In this document: positions 16,916 through 25,752 of the stretch, piece by piece
How the letters are laid out: each line of letters opens with the position of its first letter
Position numbering within the stretch: the stretch's first letter is position 1
Source of the DNA: Pedobacter rhodius
GTDB taxonomy: Bacteria; Bacteroidota; Bacteroidia; Sphingobacteriales; Sphingobacteriaceae
DNA: 64,000 nucleotides
NCBI RefSeq assembly: GCF_027213645.1
Contig: NZ_JAPWGL010000001.1
Location: forward strand, 1,054,001 to 1,118,000
Direction: 5' to 3'
Made by a program: the position numbers and the translations under genes
The notes under the pieces: generated by a model
What the model was told of the DNA's origin: nothing
Database searches by the model: none
The model's input: the letters and a program-made list of their open reading frames with translations, nothing else

Positions 16916-18436
16916 ATGAACTGTAAAAAACTCTTTTTTGCCATATTAATGGCATCGGTGATTAGCACCTCCTGTAAAAAAATATCAGAGCCTATTGAAG
17001 AACCAATAACGATTGTACCTGAAGATATAGCAAGTTTTAAGGAAATCGCATCAATTGATCTTGGTGGCGAAACCTCAGCAGAAATTTCAGCCTACGATCC
17101 ATCAACAAAGAAGCTTTTTGTGGTGAGTAACGAAGGTGGCGCTAAAGTTGAGGTTGTAGATTTAAGCAATTACCCGAGTCTTTCAAAATCCAAAACCATA
17201 AATTTTTCAGCCAACGCAGGCATAAACAGTGTTGCTGTTAGCAATGGTTTACTGGCCATTGCTCTGGACGGCGCTGATAAGCAGGGAAATGGCGATGTTG
17301 TCGTTTTAAAAACATCGACGTTAGAAGAGGTTAAAAAAATTACAGTTGGTGCGATGCCCGATATGGTCACTTTTAGTCCGGATGGCAATTATATCCTATC
17401 CGCTAATGAAGGAGAACCTAGTGATGATTACACCGTAGATCCAAAAGGAACGGTATCAATCATTAACATTAAAGATAATTACTCGGTAAAAACACTTGAT
17501 TTCGCAGGATTTGAATCGCAGAAGGCAAACCTTGTGGCGGCAGGTTTCAGGATTTATGGTCCAAAGGCAACTTTTGCGCAGGATATAGAACCCGAATACA
17601 TCGCAGTAAGTGCTGATTCAAAAAAGGCTTATGTAACCCTCCAGGAGAACAACGGCGTTGCAGAGATAGATATTGTTTCAGGTACGATTACTAAAATTAA
17701 TCCACTTGGTACAAGAGACATCAACCTTGCCGAAAATCCTTTCGATGTGAGCGATAAAGACAATAAAATTGCGCTGTCGAACTGGCCGATTAAAGCTTTT
17801 TACCTGCCTGATGCAATCTCTTATTTTACAACCGGAGGCATATCTTATGTAGCACTGGCAAACGAAGGAGATACAAGGGCCTGGAAAGGATATGATGAAG
17901 AGGCCAGGGTAAAAAGCTTAAAGCTGGATCCGACAAAATTTCCAACGGCTGCAACCTTACAGCTTGATGCAAACCTGGGCCGGTTAACGGTAACGAAAGC
18001 TTTTGGTGATACCGATGGCGACGGAGATTATGACGAATTATATGCAACCGGCGGGAGAAGTTTAAGCATTCTGAATGCAAGCACAGGCGCATTGGTTGCA
18101 AACATAGGCAAGGATTTAGAGCAGCATGTAATTGATGCAGGTAAATATGATGATGAGCGTTCGGATAATAAAGGGGTAGAAGTTGAAGGTGTAACGGTAG
18201 CGGAAGTGAATGGAAGAACACTGGCTTTCATCGGCATGGAACGTGTAGATATGATTGCCGTTTATGATGTGACCACGCCGGCAATGCCTAAATTTGTTCA
18301 GTTATTTTCTACCGGAGATGCACCTGAAGGGGTATTGTTTGTTAAACCGAAAGATAGTCCGAATGGCAGAAGTTTACTAGTTGTTGCCAGCGAGGGCGAT
18401 GGAACGGTTAAATTTTTCCAGCCAAATAAATTGTAG
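16916..18436 (+). CDS. Choice-of-anchor I beta-propeller lipoprotein
   Basis: 506 residues with a lipoprotein signal (lipobox region ASVISTSC, then KKISEP). The mature part is a beta-propeller built from repeated blades such as AEISAYDPSTKKLFVVSNEG, NSVAVSNGLLAIALDG and PDMVTFSPDGNYILSANEGE. The last blade block GDAPEGVLFVKPKDSPNGR matches the choice-of-anchor I family, whose members are often annotated as alkaline-phosphatase-like. An aspartate-rich DTDGDGDYDEL loop near residue 367 looks calcium-binding. No catalytic motif is visible, so a surface binding or phosphatase role is only possible. It sits next to the phosphonate locus and may belong to phosphate acquisition. It is closed by a strong terminator. 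Confidence 0.78.
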   Translation: MNCKKLFFAILMASVISTSCKKISEPIEEPITIVPEDIASFKEIASIDLGGETSAEISAYDPSTKKLFVVSNEGGAKVEVVDLSNYPSLSKSKTINFSANAGINSVAVSNGLLAIALDGADKQGNGDVVVLKTSTLEEVKKITVGAMPDMVTFSPDGNYILSANEGEPSDDYTVDPKGTVSIINIKDNYSVKTLDFAGFESQKANLVAAGFRIYGPKATFAQDIEPEYIAVSADSKKAYVTLQENNGVAEIDIVSGTITKINPLGTRDINLAENPFDVSDKDNKIALSNWPIKAFYLPDAISYFTTGGISYVALANEGDTRAWKGYDEEARVKSLKLDPTKFPTAATLQLDANLGRLTVTKAFGDTDGDGDYDELYATGGRSLSILNASTGALVANIGKDLEQHVIDAGKYDDERSDNKGVEVEGVTVAEVNGRTLAFIGMERVDMIAVYDVTTPAMPKFVQLFSTGDAPEGVLFVKPKDSPNGRSLLVVASEGDGTVKFFQPNKL

Positions 18437-18493
18437 AAATAGACTATTTTAATAAAAGCTAATTATCATTTTAAGTAATGATTTATGTAATCT

Positions 18494-18526
18494 ATCGGTC
18501 GGTGTCTCACCGACCGATATTTTTTT
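18494..18526 (+). terminator. Strong intrinsic terminator
   Basis: Perfect 11-bp stem ATCGGTCGGTG (18494-18504) and CACCGACCGAT (18508-18518) with a TCT loop, followed by A and seven T. It lies 57 bp after the beta-propeller gene. Confidence 0.85.
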
Positions 18527-18885
18527 AAGTGAACTTCTAAAGGGTCAGTCTTACCGACCGGATTTAAGTACAAAGATTTCTCGGCTGCGCTACCATTGAC
18601 GTTATTTTTTAACTCAATGATATACATCAAGTTATGGACTATGTGTGTTTGCGTTTTATAAGGCCTTGGCACTGTTTCTCCGTTCTGCTTTAAACCGGCC
18701 TAACAAATTTTTGGGGATGTATTATCCAAGCCAAAGCACAACCTTAAATACAAAAACGGCGTAGCCCTCATGAATACCTATTAAAACAAAAAATACTTAT
18801 GAATAATTTTCAGCCGGCAATTATTAATTAGTTATTATTGTTTTTAACTGTATTAATGAGCTCGCAAAATGCTCGGTTTTGTTTC

Positions 18886-19016
18886 TTTTGTTGCCAAACC
18901 TGCGAAGCAAGCTTGAAGACCAATAAAAATATAAACTTCTCTGAAAAACAAAAAAGCCTGTCCGGCCAGGACAAATAAACACCCCGCCCTGCGGTCACCC
19001 CTCTAAAAGAGGGGAA
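18886..19016. repeat. Interspersed repeat C, copy 1
   Basis: About 130 bp, beginning TTTTGTTGCCAAACCTGCGA and containing AGCAAGCTTGAAGACCAATA, an internal hairpin around TGTCCGGCCAGGACA and a terminal CCTCTAAAAGAGGGGAA. A second near-full copy is at 20851-20981 and a partial copy at 56198-56257. Confidence 0.75.
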
Positions 19017-19348
19017 TGCAAATGGTAAACGTCATTTATATTGATTTTTACAAAATAAATTATCCCTCGAAATGACGAATTCCGCTCCGGATTTTCGGCT
19101 GAAGCACAGCAAGTTGCTTTTTTATATTAAACAGAAGGAAATCTTTGAATTTAGTTTTTCAGGTACAAAGATTTCTCGACCGCGCTCGAATCCGATAGCT
19201 ATCGCATGACGAATTCCGATCCAGTTTTTTAGTTGAAGCAAACAGGTCGCTTACTAACGCCCCGGTTTGTGCCTCACAGACAGGTATCAAAATTTAAGGT
19301 TTATGGTCTGTGAGACACAGACCATGGGGGCAAAAAGCAGAAAATATT

Positions 19349-19372
19349 GTCATCCTGAGCTTGTCGAAGGAG
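19349..19372. repeat. Repeat B, single unit
   Basis: GTCATCCTGAGCTTGTCGAA followed by GGAG, the consensus form of a short repeat also found at 15550, 15597 (inverse), 26152, 31959, 32001 (inverse) and 48291. It lies just downstream of the convergent end of the esterase gene. Confidence 0.7.
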
Positions 19373-19377
19373 TTTTT

Positions 19378-20106
19378 TTAAATGTAAAGCGGAACCATTT
19401 TCCGCCAGTAATGGGGGCGATGCGCATTGCTTTCCCAGGTATGAAACTGGTTTTGAATTCCTTTATTCCATAAGGTTTGGCTCAGGTATTGATTTGCGCC
19501 AAGGAATGGATCGGTTTCACCTACCGCAAGTATAATTTCCATTTGCCTGAGGTGGTTAATTAGATGGTTGTCGCTCAGATTAGTGATGAACTGGGCGGGC
19601 ATATTCAGATAAACTACCTCATTACGGAATCCATTCATCAGATCTTTGAAATCTCCGGGCGCATCTGTTAAGTCGTATCGCCCGCTAATGCCAACAGCTT
19701 TTCTAAACAGCCATGGATACTTCATCGCGAGGTTTATGGCATGATAGGCACCCATACTGCAACCCGCGGTTTCTATGTAGCCTCCATTGTTTTTTAAATA
19801 AATCAATGGCAGCACTTCATCTAAAACATATTTTTCATATTGCAGGTGCCGGTCAATCCGTACCGACGGGAATACATCATCATTGTAAAAACTCTCTGCA
19901 TCTATACTATCCAAACAGAAAAGCTGGAGCTCGCCATTTTCGATTAAAGATTTAAGGGCATCTACAATGCCCCAGTTTTCGTAATCGTAAAACCTTGCCA
20001 TACGGGTAGGGAAGAACAATACGGCACGGCCGGAATGCCCAAAAACCAAAAGTTCCATATCCCTTTGCAGATTATTGCTGAACCATTTATGGTATTCTCT
20101 GTGCAT
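19378..20106 (-). CDS. Esterase family alpha/beta hydrolase
   Basis: A 242-residue alpha/beta hydrolase of the putative-esterase (esterase D-like) family, without signal peptide. The nucleophile elbow is GCSMGAYHA with Ser117. The preceding strand GGYIET and the late AVGETDPFLGAN (probable Asp) and SNAHRPHYW (probable His near the C-terminus) complete a triad. The early FGHSGRAVLFFPT supplies the oxyanion region. Substrates in this family range from acyl-glycosides to sugar esters, and none is specified here. It is transcribed leftwards, 61 bp after the SGNH hydrolase gene, with which it is probably co-transcribed. Confidence 0.83.
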   Translation of the reverse strand: MHREYHKWFSNNLQRDMELLVFGHSGRAVLFFPTRMARFYDYENWGIVDALKSLIENGELQLFCLDSIDAESFYNDDVFPSVRIDRHLQYEKYVLDEVLPLIYLKNNGGYIETAGCSMGAYHAINLAMKYPWLFRKAVGISGRYDLTDAPGDFKDLMNGFRNEVVYLNMPAQFITNLSDNHLINHLRQMEIILAVGETDPFLGANQYLSQTLWNKGIQNQFHTWESNAHRPHYWRKMVPLYI

Positions 20107-20167
20107 ATTTAAATATTAACTGAAAATAATGCTTCGATGTTATTTACATATTAATAAATGGTAATGA

Positions 20168-20755
20168 TTAAGCTAGTTTTTCAAGAATAATTTCCTTCCA
20201 CAACAGGTATCCTGCTGCACTTAAATGAAGGCCGTCATGGTCATAATATGCCGGATTTGGGTTCCCGGATTTATCGAGCATTTTTTTAAAAACGTTAATA
20301 AACTTCCAGTTATCGTTCATCCTGATGATTTCGCTTTCAATAAGGTTATTGGTATACTTAAACTGTTCAGCCATCTGCCAACGGGAAATACTTGGCTTCA
20401 GGGAGATAAAATAACAAGGTATCGGGCCAAAACTTCGCATGGCTTTTACGACTAATTGTTGAAAAAATATAAATATTTCTTCGGGGTTTCTGCCATCACC
20501 TAAATCATTATCACCGGCATAAAATACGAATGCCTCAGGTGTGCAGTCTGCCATAATCCGTTCAAAAAACCAAACGCAGGCGGCCAGTGTCGACCCGCCA
20601 AAGCCAAGATTGAGTACCTTCCGCCCAGGAAAATCTGCTTCTAATGAATGCCATAAGCGTATTGATGAGCTTCCATAAAAAATAATTGGATCACTATGCT
20701 TTTTCCTTTCATTTAGGTGTTCTAATTGCTTAACCTCCTGTTCATACCAGTACAT
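20168..20755 (-). CDS. SGNH/GDSL-family hydrolase
   Basis: 195 residues with all four SGNH blocks. Block I is FYGSSSIRLW with the nucleophile serine near residue 30, block II contains LGFGGST, block III is YAGDNDLGDGRNP and block V is DHDGLHLSAAGY with the Asp-x-x-His pair. No signal peptide, so a cytoplasmic location is likely. Members deacylate small esters or lysophospholipids. The gene lies upstream of the alpha/beta hydrolase on the same strand. Pairing of two esterases suggests a common acylated substrate, but that is inference. Confidence 0.85.
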   Translation of the reverse strand: MYWYEQEVKQLEHLNERKKHSDPIIFYGSSSIRLWHSLEADFPGRKVLNLGFGGSTLAACVWFFERIMADCTPEAFVFYAGDNDLGDGRNPEEIFIFFQQLVVKAMRSFGPIPCYFISLKPSISRWQMAEQFKYTNNLIESEIIRMNDNWKFINVFKKMLDKSGNPNPAYYDHDGLHLSAAGYLLWKEIILEKLA

Positions 20756-20850
20756 ACTGTGAAGATAAAATTAATGCGTCGTAATAAAACATTATCCAAT
20801 GTTAAATTTTAACTATAAGTTCGTTAAGCTATTCTTAGTAGCCGGCCTTT

Positions 20851-20981
20851 TTTTGTTGTCAAACCTGCGAAGCAAGCTTGAAGACCAATAAAAATATAAG
20901 CTTGTCTGAAAAACAAAAAGCCCGTCCGGCCGGGACAGGTAAAACACCCCGTCCTGTAGGGCACCTTCTAAAAAAGGGGAA
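20851..20981. repeat. Interspersed repeat C, copy 2
   Basis: Near-identical start to copy 1 (TTTTGTTGTCAAACCTGCGA, then AGCAAGCTTGAAGACCAATA). The internal hairpin has compensating changes (GTCCGGCCGGGAC), and the copy ends in TTCTAAAAAAGGGGAA. Retention of base pairing despite sequence change points to selection on, or origin from, a folded element. Confidence 0.75.
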
Positions 20982-21025
20982 TTCTCTAAACGTTATTATA
21001 CTCAGATAATTTTCAATGAATTTAA

Positions 21026-21240
21026 ATTAAATCTTGCCGATTTTTATGGCCGGTTATTTTGGAACATAAACATGAAGTTATTTTAATAGGCGGCAATATT
21101 GCCAGGGCAAGTGTATTATTAAAAGCGAGGTGCGGGCATTATTAAATTTAAGCGCCTTGCAGGTATATTAAAGCGTACAGTGCTTTTGGAAGAAGCTGCC
21201 ACAATCGGGGTGGCTTATTGTTTGGAAAGATGTTGCCGCA
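21026..21240 (+). pseudogene. C-terminal remnant of a ROK-family sugar kinase or regulator
   Basis: One frame encodes LEHKHEVILIGGNIARASVL (from about 21067), the ROK block with the IGGN(I/V)A signature, and ends at a stop at 21142-21144. The frame continuing downstream encodes RTVLLEEAATIGVAYCLER (about 21175-21231), matching the ROK C-terminal LGEEAALIGAA pattern. Both fragments are short, separated by a stop and a frame change, and lack any N-terminal part, so this is a decayed gene. ROK proteins phosphorylate hexoses or regulate sugar genes. The remnant lies just upstream of the DUF4861 gene. Confidence 0.6.
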
Positions 21241-21291
21241 GAAAAAATTATAGTTTAACTTCGAAATCATTTACTGACTATTAAATTAAAT

Positions 21292-22566
21292 ATGAGATTT
21301 TACTTCTTTATCCTGTTATCGATATGCTGGGCACCGGCTTTTTGTCAGGAAAAAAATTTTATGCTTTACAATCCTGCGCCTGTAGCCAGGATGGACGAAT
21401 TGGTTATACTCAGGAAAAAAGATTTAATTAATAAAATAAAAGGCCTGGATGATAAAAAATATGTAGCCATAAAAGATGTAAATAAACAGCTACAGTCCTT
21501 GCAGTTTGATGATTTGGATAAGGATGGCAGTTGGGATGAGGTTATTTTTCTACATTCGTTTAAAGCCAATGAAAAAGCTGTATTTTCAATAAGTATCCGT
21601 GATGAAAAACCCAAAAAAGGGCTAAGGCGTGCCCATGTAAGGCAACGCAGAAAGAATGCGGATGACACATTCGGACCAAATATTCCCAATGATGCAATAC
21701 CCGCCGGGCAATTAAATACAAATTTTAGCAAAGTAAAATTACCGCCTTTTTTAACAGAGGGCCCCGCCTGGGAAAACGATATGGTGGGTTTCAGGCTGTA
21801 TTTCGACATCCGGAACGGGAAGGATATCTGGGGAAAAACAACCAAGGCGATGATGATGGATACCGTGGGGGTAAATCCGGCAGTTATTTACCATAATAAA
21901 GCCTCATGGGGGATGGATATATATAAGGTAGGCTCATCACTAAGTGCTGGCGCTTTAGCTTTATCCCTTAAACTCCCCGATGGAAAAGATTCACTGATTC
22001 GGTTGGGTGGGGTAAATATGGGTAAGGTAATTTATGAGCAAGTAGCAGACGGACCATTGAGAGCTATTTTTAGAATGCACTACCCTGAATGGAATTTCGC
22101 AAAAGGTTATGGACCGATATCGCTCACTGAAGAAATCAGCATTTGGGGTGGTCAATACTATTATCAGAGTCGTATCGTTGCTGAGAATATGCCTGAAAAT
22201 GCAAATCTGGTTACCGGGTTTGCCAATTTATACGGACTACAAGCGAGTGAAATGAATGGAAAACATGCCAGGGCTTTATATTCATACGGCTTGCAAAGTG
22301 AAAATAAAGATAATCTCGGTTTAGCAATTATCGTTCCCGATCAATTGGTTAAAGCTTTTAAACAAACAACCTCGTCAGAAAAAGATATAAAAGACAGTTA
22401 CCTGGTTTACTTCCAGTCTAAAAAGCAAAAAATTGAACCCACTTTCCGGTTTTATGCCTGCTGGCAGGCCAGCGATTACCGGTTTTCTGATTCTGCAAAG
22501 TTCAATTTGTTTTTAAATGAGCAGCTTAAGTTAGCAGACCAGCCCCTAAATTTGAGCTGGAAGTGA
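21292..22566 (+). CDS. DUF4861 family secreted protein
   Basis: 424 residues with a Sec signal (cut near APAFCQE). The sequence fits DUF4861: an N-terminal beta-sandwich with LYNPAPVARMDELVILRK and FDDLDKDGSWDEVIFLHSF, then the conserved GPAWENDMVGFRLYFDIRN, NMGKVIYEQVADGPLRAIF and ISIWGGQYYYQSRIV motifs. DUF4861 proteins occur in polysaccharide loci of Bacteroidota, often those for uronic-acid-containing glycans. No catalytic residues are assigned here. It is now flanked by remnants of a ROK kinase and a CBM3 protein, so it may be a survivor of a former polysaccharide locus. Confidence 0.8.
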   Translation: MRFYFFILLSICWAPAFCQEKNFMLYNPAPVARMDELVILRKKDLINKIKGLDDKKYVAIKDVNKQLQSLQFDDLDKDGSWDEVIFLHSFKANEKAVFSISIRDEKPKKGLRRAHVRQRRKNADDTFGPNIPNDAIPAGQLNTNFSKVKLPPFLTEGPAWENDMVGFRLYFDIRNGKDIWGKTTKAMMMDTVGVNPAVIYHNKASWGMDIYKVGSSLSAGALALSLKLPDGKDSLIRLGGVNMGKVIYEQVADGPLRAIFRMHYPEWNFAKGYGPISLTEEISIWGGQYYYQSRIVAENMPENANLVTGFANLYGLQASEMNGKHARALYSYGLQSENKDNLGLAIIVPDQLVKAFKQTTSSEKDIKDSYLVYFQSKKQKIEPTFRFYACWQASDYRFSDSAKFNLFLNEQLKLADQPLNLSWK

Positions 22567-22580
22567 TGTTTGTTTATTAA

Positions 22581-22724
22581 ATTGTCAATTTATCTTCTAA
22601 CTGGTCTAATTTTAATGAAACAAATGATTATTCTTATCTTCCGGTAGCACCATTTGCCATGAATCCTAACATTACGGTATATTATCAGGGTGCCCTTATT
22701 TATGGCACGGAGCTTACTCAGTAA
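22581..22724 (+). pseudogene. C-terminal remnant of a CBM3 (cellulose-binding) protein
   Basis: An open frame of 47 codons with no own start at its 5' end. It encodes the end of a family-3 carbohydrate-binding module: NWSNFNETNDYSYLPVAPFA, then MNPNITVYYQGALIYGTEL. The NDYSY, NP-x-ITVY and G-x-LIYGTE features are those of the last strands of CBM3. A stop at 22578-22580 and the DUF4861 stop only 14 bp upstream show that everything before the CBM tail is deleted. The natural stop and a downstream terminator remain. Confidence 0.6.
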
Positions 22725-22768
22725 TTATAAATAACCTTCAACCTTTAAAATTTATTTATTTGCTTAGT

Positions 22769-22803
22769 AAAAGAGATCAGTCCCGATGGATGCTCTCTTT
22801 TTA
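22769..22803 (+). terminator. Probable terminator after the CBM3 remnant
   Basis: Stem AAAAGAG (22769-22775) and CTCTTTT (22795-22801) followed by further T. It sits 45 bp after the stop of the CBM3 tail and probably terminated the lost gene; today it can terminate the DUF4861 transcript. The remaining gap to 23102 is AT-rich, with no gene seen. Confidence 0.5.
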
Positions 22804-23102
22804 TATGATTAAATCTGATGAAAAGCTTTGTATTGAAGAATTAAATAATTTTATATCCAGCCGAAATTTAAAATTTTCGTACTGTTTTAACATCATTTCA
22901 TAAACTTTTTACTTCGCAGTTTACCTCATTTATTCTTGCAAATACTTAATTTTAAGTATTTTTTGTTGTTCCGCTTACATTTAACTTTATTAACCAATTC
23001 TTCAACCTTTTTAAACTTATGACAAAGTGCTAACCATTATCTTATTAAATAGATTTATGGCAAACTAAATCATAATCAATTAACTATGGATAAATAAATT
23101 TT

Positions 23103-24566
23103 ATGGCAAAAGCGAATATTAAAGTAGAAGATTTTATTGCCGACGGCAGGGTTCAAAATGTTCTGCAGAAACTTAGGGCTAAGTTTGGAGATAATTACGA
23201 AAGGCTTGTGGTTTCTGATACGCTGGATGACCGAGAGAAAAATCAATACGTTAACCTGGTTCAAAAGGGTGGAGGTGTGCTGGGCGTTGCGTTGGTGGGT
23301 TATACCTATATTCTGGAAGCGGTTGGCATTCGGTTTTTAAGATTAGCGGGTACCAGCGCAGGTGCAATCAATACGGCATTAATGACCGTAATTGATGAAA
23401 AAAACAAACCAAAATCCGAAAAGATATTAAAGTACCTCTGTGAAATGGATTTTTTCAGTTTCGTAGACGGGCACCCTTTTGCGCGCTGGTTAATAAAAAA
23501 TGTGGTGTCTAATAAGAGTTTTAAAAAACGGGTTAACTTTTTAATAAAAGGCTTGCTAATGGCATTGGTTGGCTTATTTTTTATGGACATTTTGTTTATT
23601 GGTTTTTCTAACTTTTATGACTGGGGCCGGGTTGCGGCAATCACGTCAATGGTGTTTACAGGCATCATTATGTTAATTATGGCCTTCATGGTTTTTTATG
23701 CCGTTTATATCTTTGAAAAGTTAAAAGTTTCGGGCTATGGCATTAATCCCGGAAATACTTTTTTATCCTGGATAAAACAACGAATGGATGAAAATGGGGT
23801 GAGTACCGTTGCGCAGTTAAATAAAAAAGCATCAACCATCCCAAATTTTGAGATGAGGCCAGGAAGTAATGCAAATGCCAGCTCACTTGCCGGTGATGTT
23901 ACCTTCATAGTATCTGAACTGGTTACCGAAAATAAAATTCAGCTGCCGCTCATGGCCGATTTGTTTCGTGTTGATGAACAAAATATGCATCCGGGAGAAT
24001 TTGTAAGGGCGTCGATGTCCATTCCGATTTTCTTTGAATCTCACATGATAAGAAATATACCTGTTCAGGAAATTAAAATACAGGAAGCCTGGGACAAACA
24101 CCTGAAGATTGATAAAACGCAAATACCTTCTACGGTACGTTTTGTAGACGGCGGAATGTTATCTAATTTTCCGGTAAGTATTTTTTATAACCCGAAAGTT
24201 TTAGAACCGCGACTTCCGGTATTTGGGATTGATCTAGATGATGTAGATCCAAAAGATAAAACCAGAAATGAATCTGATAAATGGAGTTTAACCGGGTATA
24301 TCTGGAAGCTGTTCAATACGGTTCGGTATTATTATGATAAAGATTTCTTAGAAAAGAATTTAGTATTTAAAAGAGGAATTGGCAGCATTAAACTTTTTGA
24401 ATTTAACTGGCTGAATTTCTTTTTAACAGATAAAGATAAGCTCGATATGTTTTGTAAAGGCGCAGAAGCAGCTGGCGCTTTTCTCGAAAATTTCGACTGG
24501 CAGGAATACAAAAGATTGAGAACCGAAATGCAAATTAACTTTAACCAGGAAGCGCAAAAAAACTAA
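23103..24566 (+). CDS. Patatin-like phospholipase with internal membrane segments
   Basis: 487 residues. A patatin Ser-Asp dyad is present. The oxyanion loop is KGGGVLGVALVGY (about 57-69), the nucleophile Ser85 is in GTSAGA, and the Asp is Asp349 in FVDGGMLSNFP. Two strongly hydrophobic segments (about residues 155-178 and 185-210) interrupt the domain, so the enzyme is probably membrane-anchored with the active site on the cytoplasmic side. Patatins hydrolyse acyl chains of lipids. The following gene, 18 bp downstream, encodes a membrane protein, and the pair looks like an operon. Start ATG chosen as the first in frame. Confidence 0.85.
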   Translation: MAKANIKVEDFIADGRVQNVLQKLRAKFGDNYERLVVSDTLDDREKNQYVNLVQKGGGVLGVALVGYTYILEAVGIRFLRLAGTSAGAINTALMTVIDEKNKPKSEKILKYLCEMDFFSFVDGHPFARWLIKNVVSNKSFKKRVNFLIKGLLMALVGLFFMDILFIGFSNFYDWGRVAAITSMVFTGIIMLIMAFMVFYAVYIFEKLKVSGYGINPGNTFLSWIKQRMDENGVSTVAQLNKKASTIPNFEMRPGSNANASSLAGDVTFIVSELVTENKIQLPLMADLFRVDEQNMHPGEFVRASMSIPIFFESHMIRNIPVQEIKIQEAWDKHLKIDKTQIPSTVRFVDGGMLSNFPVSIFYNPKVLEPRLPVFGIDLDDVDPKDKTRNESDKWSLTGYIWKLFNTVRYYYDKDFLEKNLVFKRGIGSIKLFEFNWLNFFLTDKDKLDMFCKGAEAAGAFLENFDWQEYKRLRTEMQINFNQEAQKN

Positions 24567-24584
24567 TAAACTAAACCTAATATC

Positions 24585-25259
24585 ATGACATTAAACTGGA
24601 TTTATTTCATTGGCTATTTTAACCTTATGTTGATTTGCTCTTTTTTTATGTCGAGGTGCGCCAGGTATTTTTACACCTATAATAAAACGATTAGGAAATT
24701 CTCGATCCTGGATCTTCAGTTTCCAGCTACACCTCAATCCTTAAAAAATCTTATAGAAGGAATAGGATTGCTGGAAGGCGTTTCTAAAAAAGTATTTAAC
24801 GCATTAAGGCTGCAGCTTATTATAGACTTTTTCTTTATGCCCGGAGCCTATCTTTCTATTCTGTTTTTATGCCTGAAAACCGCCTCTAAAAGTGGTCCGG
24901 TTGGAGAAGTATTTTTCCTGGTATTGGCCTATGCGCAACTTATCGCCTGGTTTTGCGACTTTGTTGAAAATGTATATTTATTATTTAAAATCCATGCGCC
25001 GGATGAAATGAGTAAATGGTTTTTTAATGTGTATAAAGTGCTCGAAATTGCAAAATGGGGACTTTCTTCTTTTGGCTTATTCTGCAGCCTTTCTGCTTTG
25101 CTGTACTTTTGGCTTAGGGGCTTTTTTTACGTAGAACATACCATTTACCTGCTTGTTTTAATCGTTGAAATTGTAATTTTTATCCTGGCCAATAAGCTTA
25201 TGAACAAGCCTGTTTTAATAGAAAAATTAAAAAAAGAAGGGTTGAGTTACCATTTGTAG
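24585..25259 (+). CDS. Membrane protein of unknown function, patatin partner
   Basis: 224 residues with an N-terminal hydrophobic helix and about four further membrane segments: LIIDFFFMPGAYLSILFLCL, VFFLVLAYAQLIAWFCDFVE, LSSFGLFCSLSALLYFWL and YLLVLIVEIVIFILANKL. I do not recognise a family. It starts 18 bp after the patatin gene on the same strand, so co-transcription is very likely. A role in localising or regulating the phospholipase is possible but unproven. No catalytic motif seen. Confidence 0.7.
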   Translation: MTLNWIYFIGYFNLMLICSFFMSRCARYFYTYNKTIRKFSILDLQFPATPQSLKNLIEGIGLLEGVSKKVFNALRLQLIIDFFFMPGAYLSILFLCLKTASKSGPVGEVFFLVLAYAQLIAWFCDFVENVYLLFKIHAPDEMSKWFFNVYKVLEIAKWGLSSFGLFCSLSALLYFWLRGFFYVEHTIYLLVLIVEIVIFILANKLMNKPVLIEKLKKEGLSYHL

Positions 25260-25332
25260 TATTCCTATGGTTCAAGCAGGCTTAAAGGGTTAAATTTTCA
25301 ATTCATGAACAAAATGCATTCTGGTCGGCGGT

Positions 25333-25659
25333 ATGCAGATATTTTCTTTACTGGTCGATTTCAATACGGGTAATCCTGATGCCTGGCTTAATTGGTATGG
25401 TGCTACAGATGAGGTTGGAAAAGTTTACAAGCAGCCCTTATCAGGTGATTATTTTGTAATTACTAAACAGATTAAGCATAGAAACTCAGGCCGAAACGTT
25501 ACAAGAGCAGAAGTTTGGTATGATGTATATGCTGATTACATTTGGGATAGCGATGAGCAGAGCTATATGGGCGTGCTTAAGCTTGGTACATTTAAAGAGG
25601 ATATAGATATGAATACCAGACAATCTACCGGATCTGGTTGGAATCAGGGTGTTCAATAA
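25333..25659 (+). CDS. Small hypothetical protein
   Basis: 108 residues, no clear signal peptide. It is rich in Asp, Trp and Tyr (DAWLNWYGATDEVG, RAEVWYDVYADYIWDSDEQS), with a polar C-terminus. The family is not recognised. An ATG at 25305 in another frame closes quickly, so 25333 is the only usable start for this frame; a stop lies 9 codons upstream. Protein-like composition favours a real gene or an incomplete fragment. It lies between the patatin pair and a GH3 remnant, in a region with several decayed genes. Confidence 0.4.
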   Translation: MQIFSLLVDFNTGNPDAWLNWYGATDEVGKVYKQPLSGDYFVITKQIKHRNSGRNVTRAEVWYDVYADYIWDSDEQSYMGVLKLGTFKEDIDMNTRQSTGSGWNQGVQ

Positions 25660-25752
25660 AAAATTAACTCAATAATAAAATAAAGCAGAGCGTTGGATTC
25701 TATTGCTGCATTAGAATTAAAGAGATTTTCGAGTATATGCGCTAAAGAATAA

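Larger units (their letters stand above)
18527..19377. other. Repeat-rich non-coding stretch
   Basis: About 850 bp without a supportable gene. It contains repeat C copy 1 (18886-19016) and two copies of a GTACAAAGATTTCTCG block (about 18569 and 19161). There is a loosely repeated segment starting TGACGAATTCCG (about 19072 and 19207) and a hairpin with arms at 19268-19281 and 19306-19319 (GTCTGTGAG core). Repeat B occurs at 19349-19372. It reads as an accumulation site for short interspersed repeats, not a decayed single gene. Confidence 0.6.

Noticed and set aside
17826..18221. Minus-strand frame of 131 codons
   Set aside because: Antisense to the beta-propeller gene and rich in His and Leu, a typical shadow of a real gene.
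18466..18672. Minus-strand frame of 68 codons after the beta-propeller gene
   Set aside because: It runs through the terminator hairpin and repeat sequence, so the frame is a by-product of the palindrome.
25333..25659. Idea that the 108-residue protein is another GH3 or CBM remnant
   Set aside because: Its sequence shows no similarity in pattern to GH3 or CBM3 and it has its own ATG, so it is kept as a hypothetical gene.
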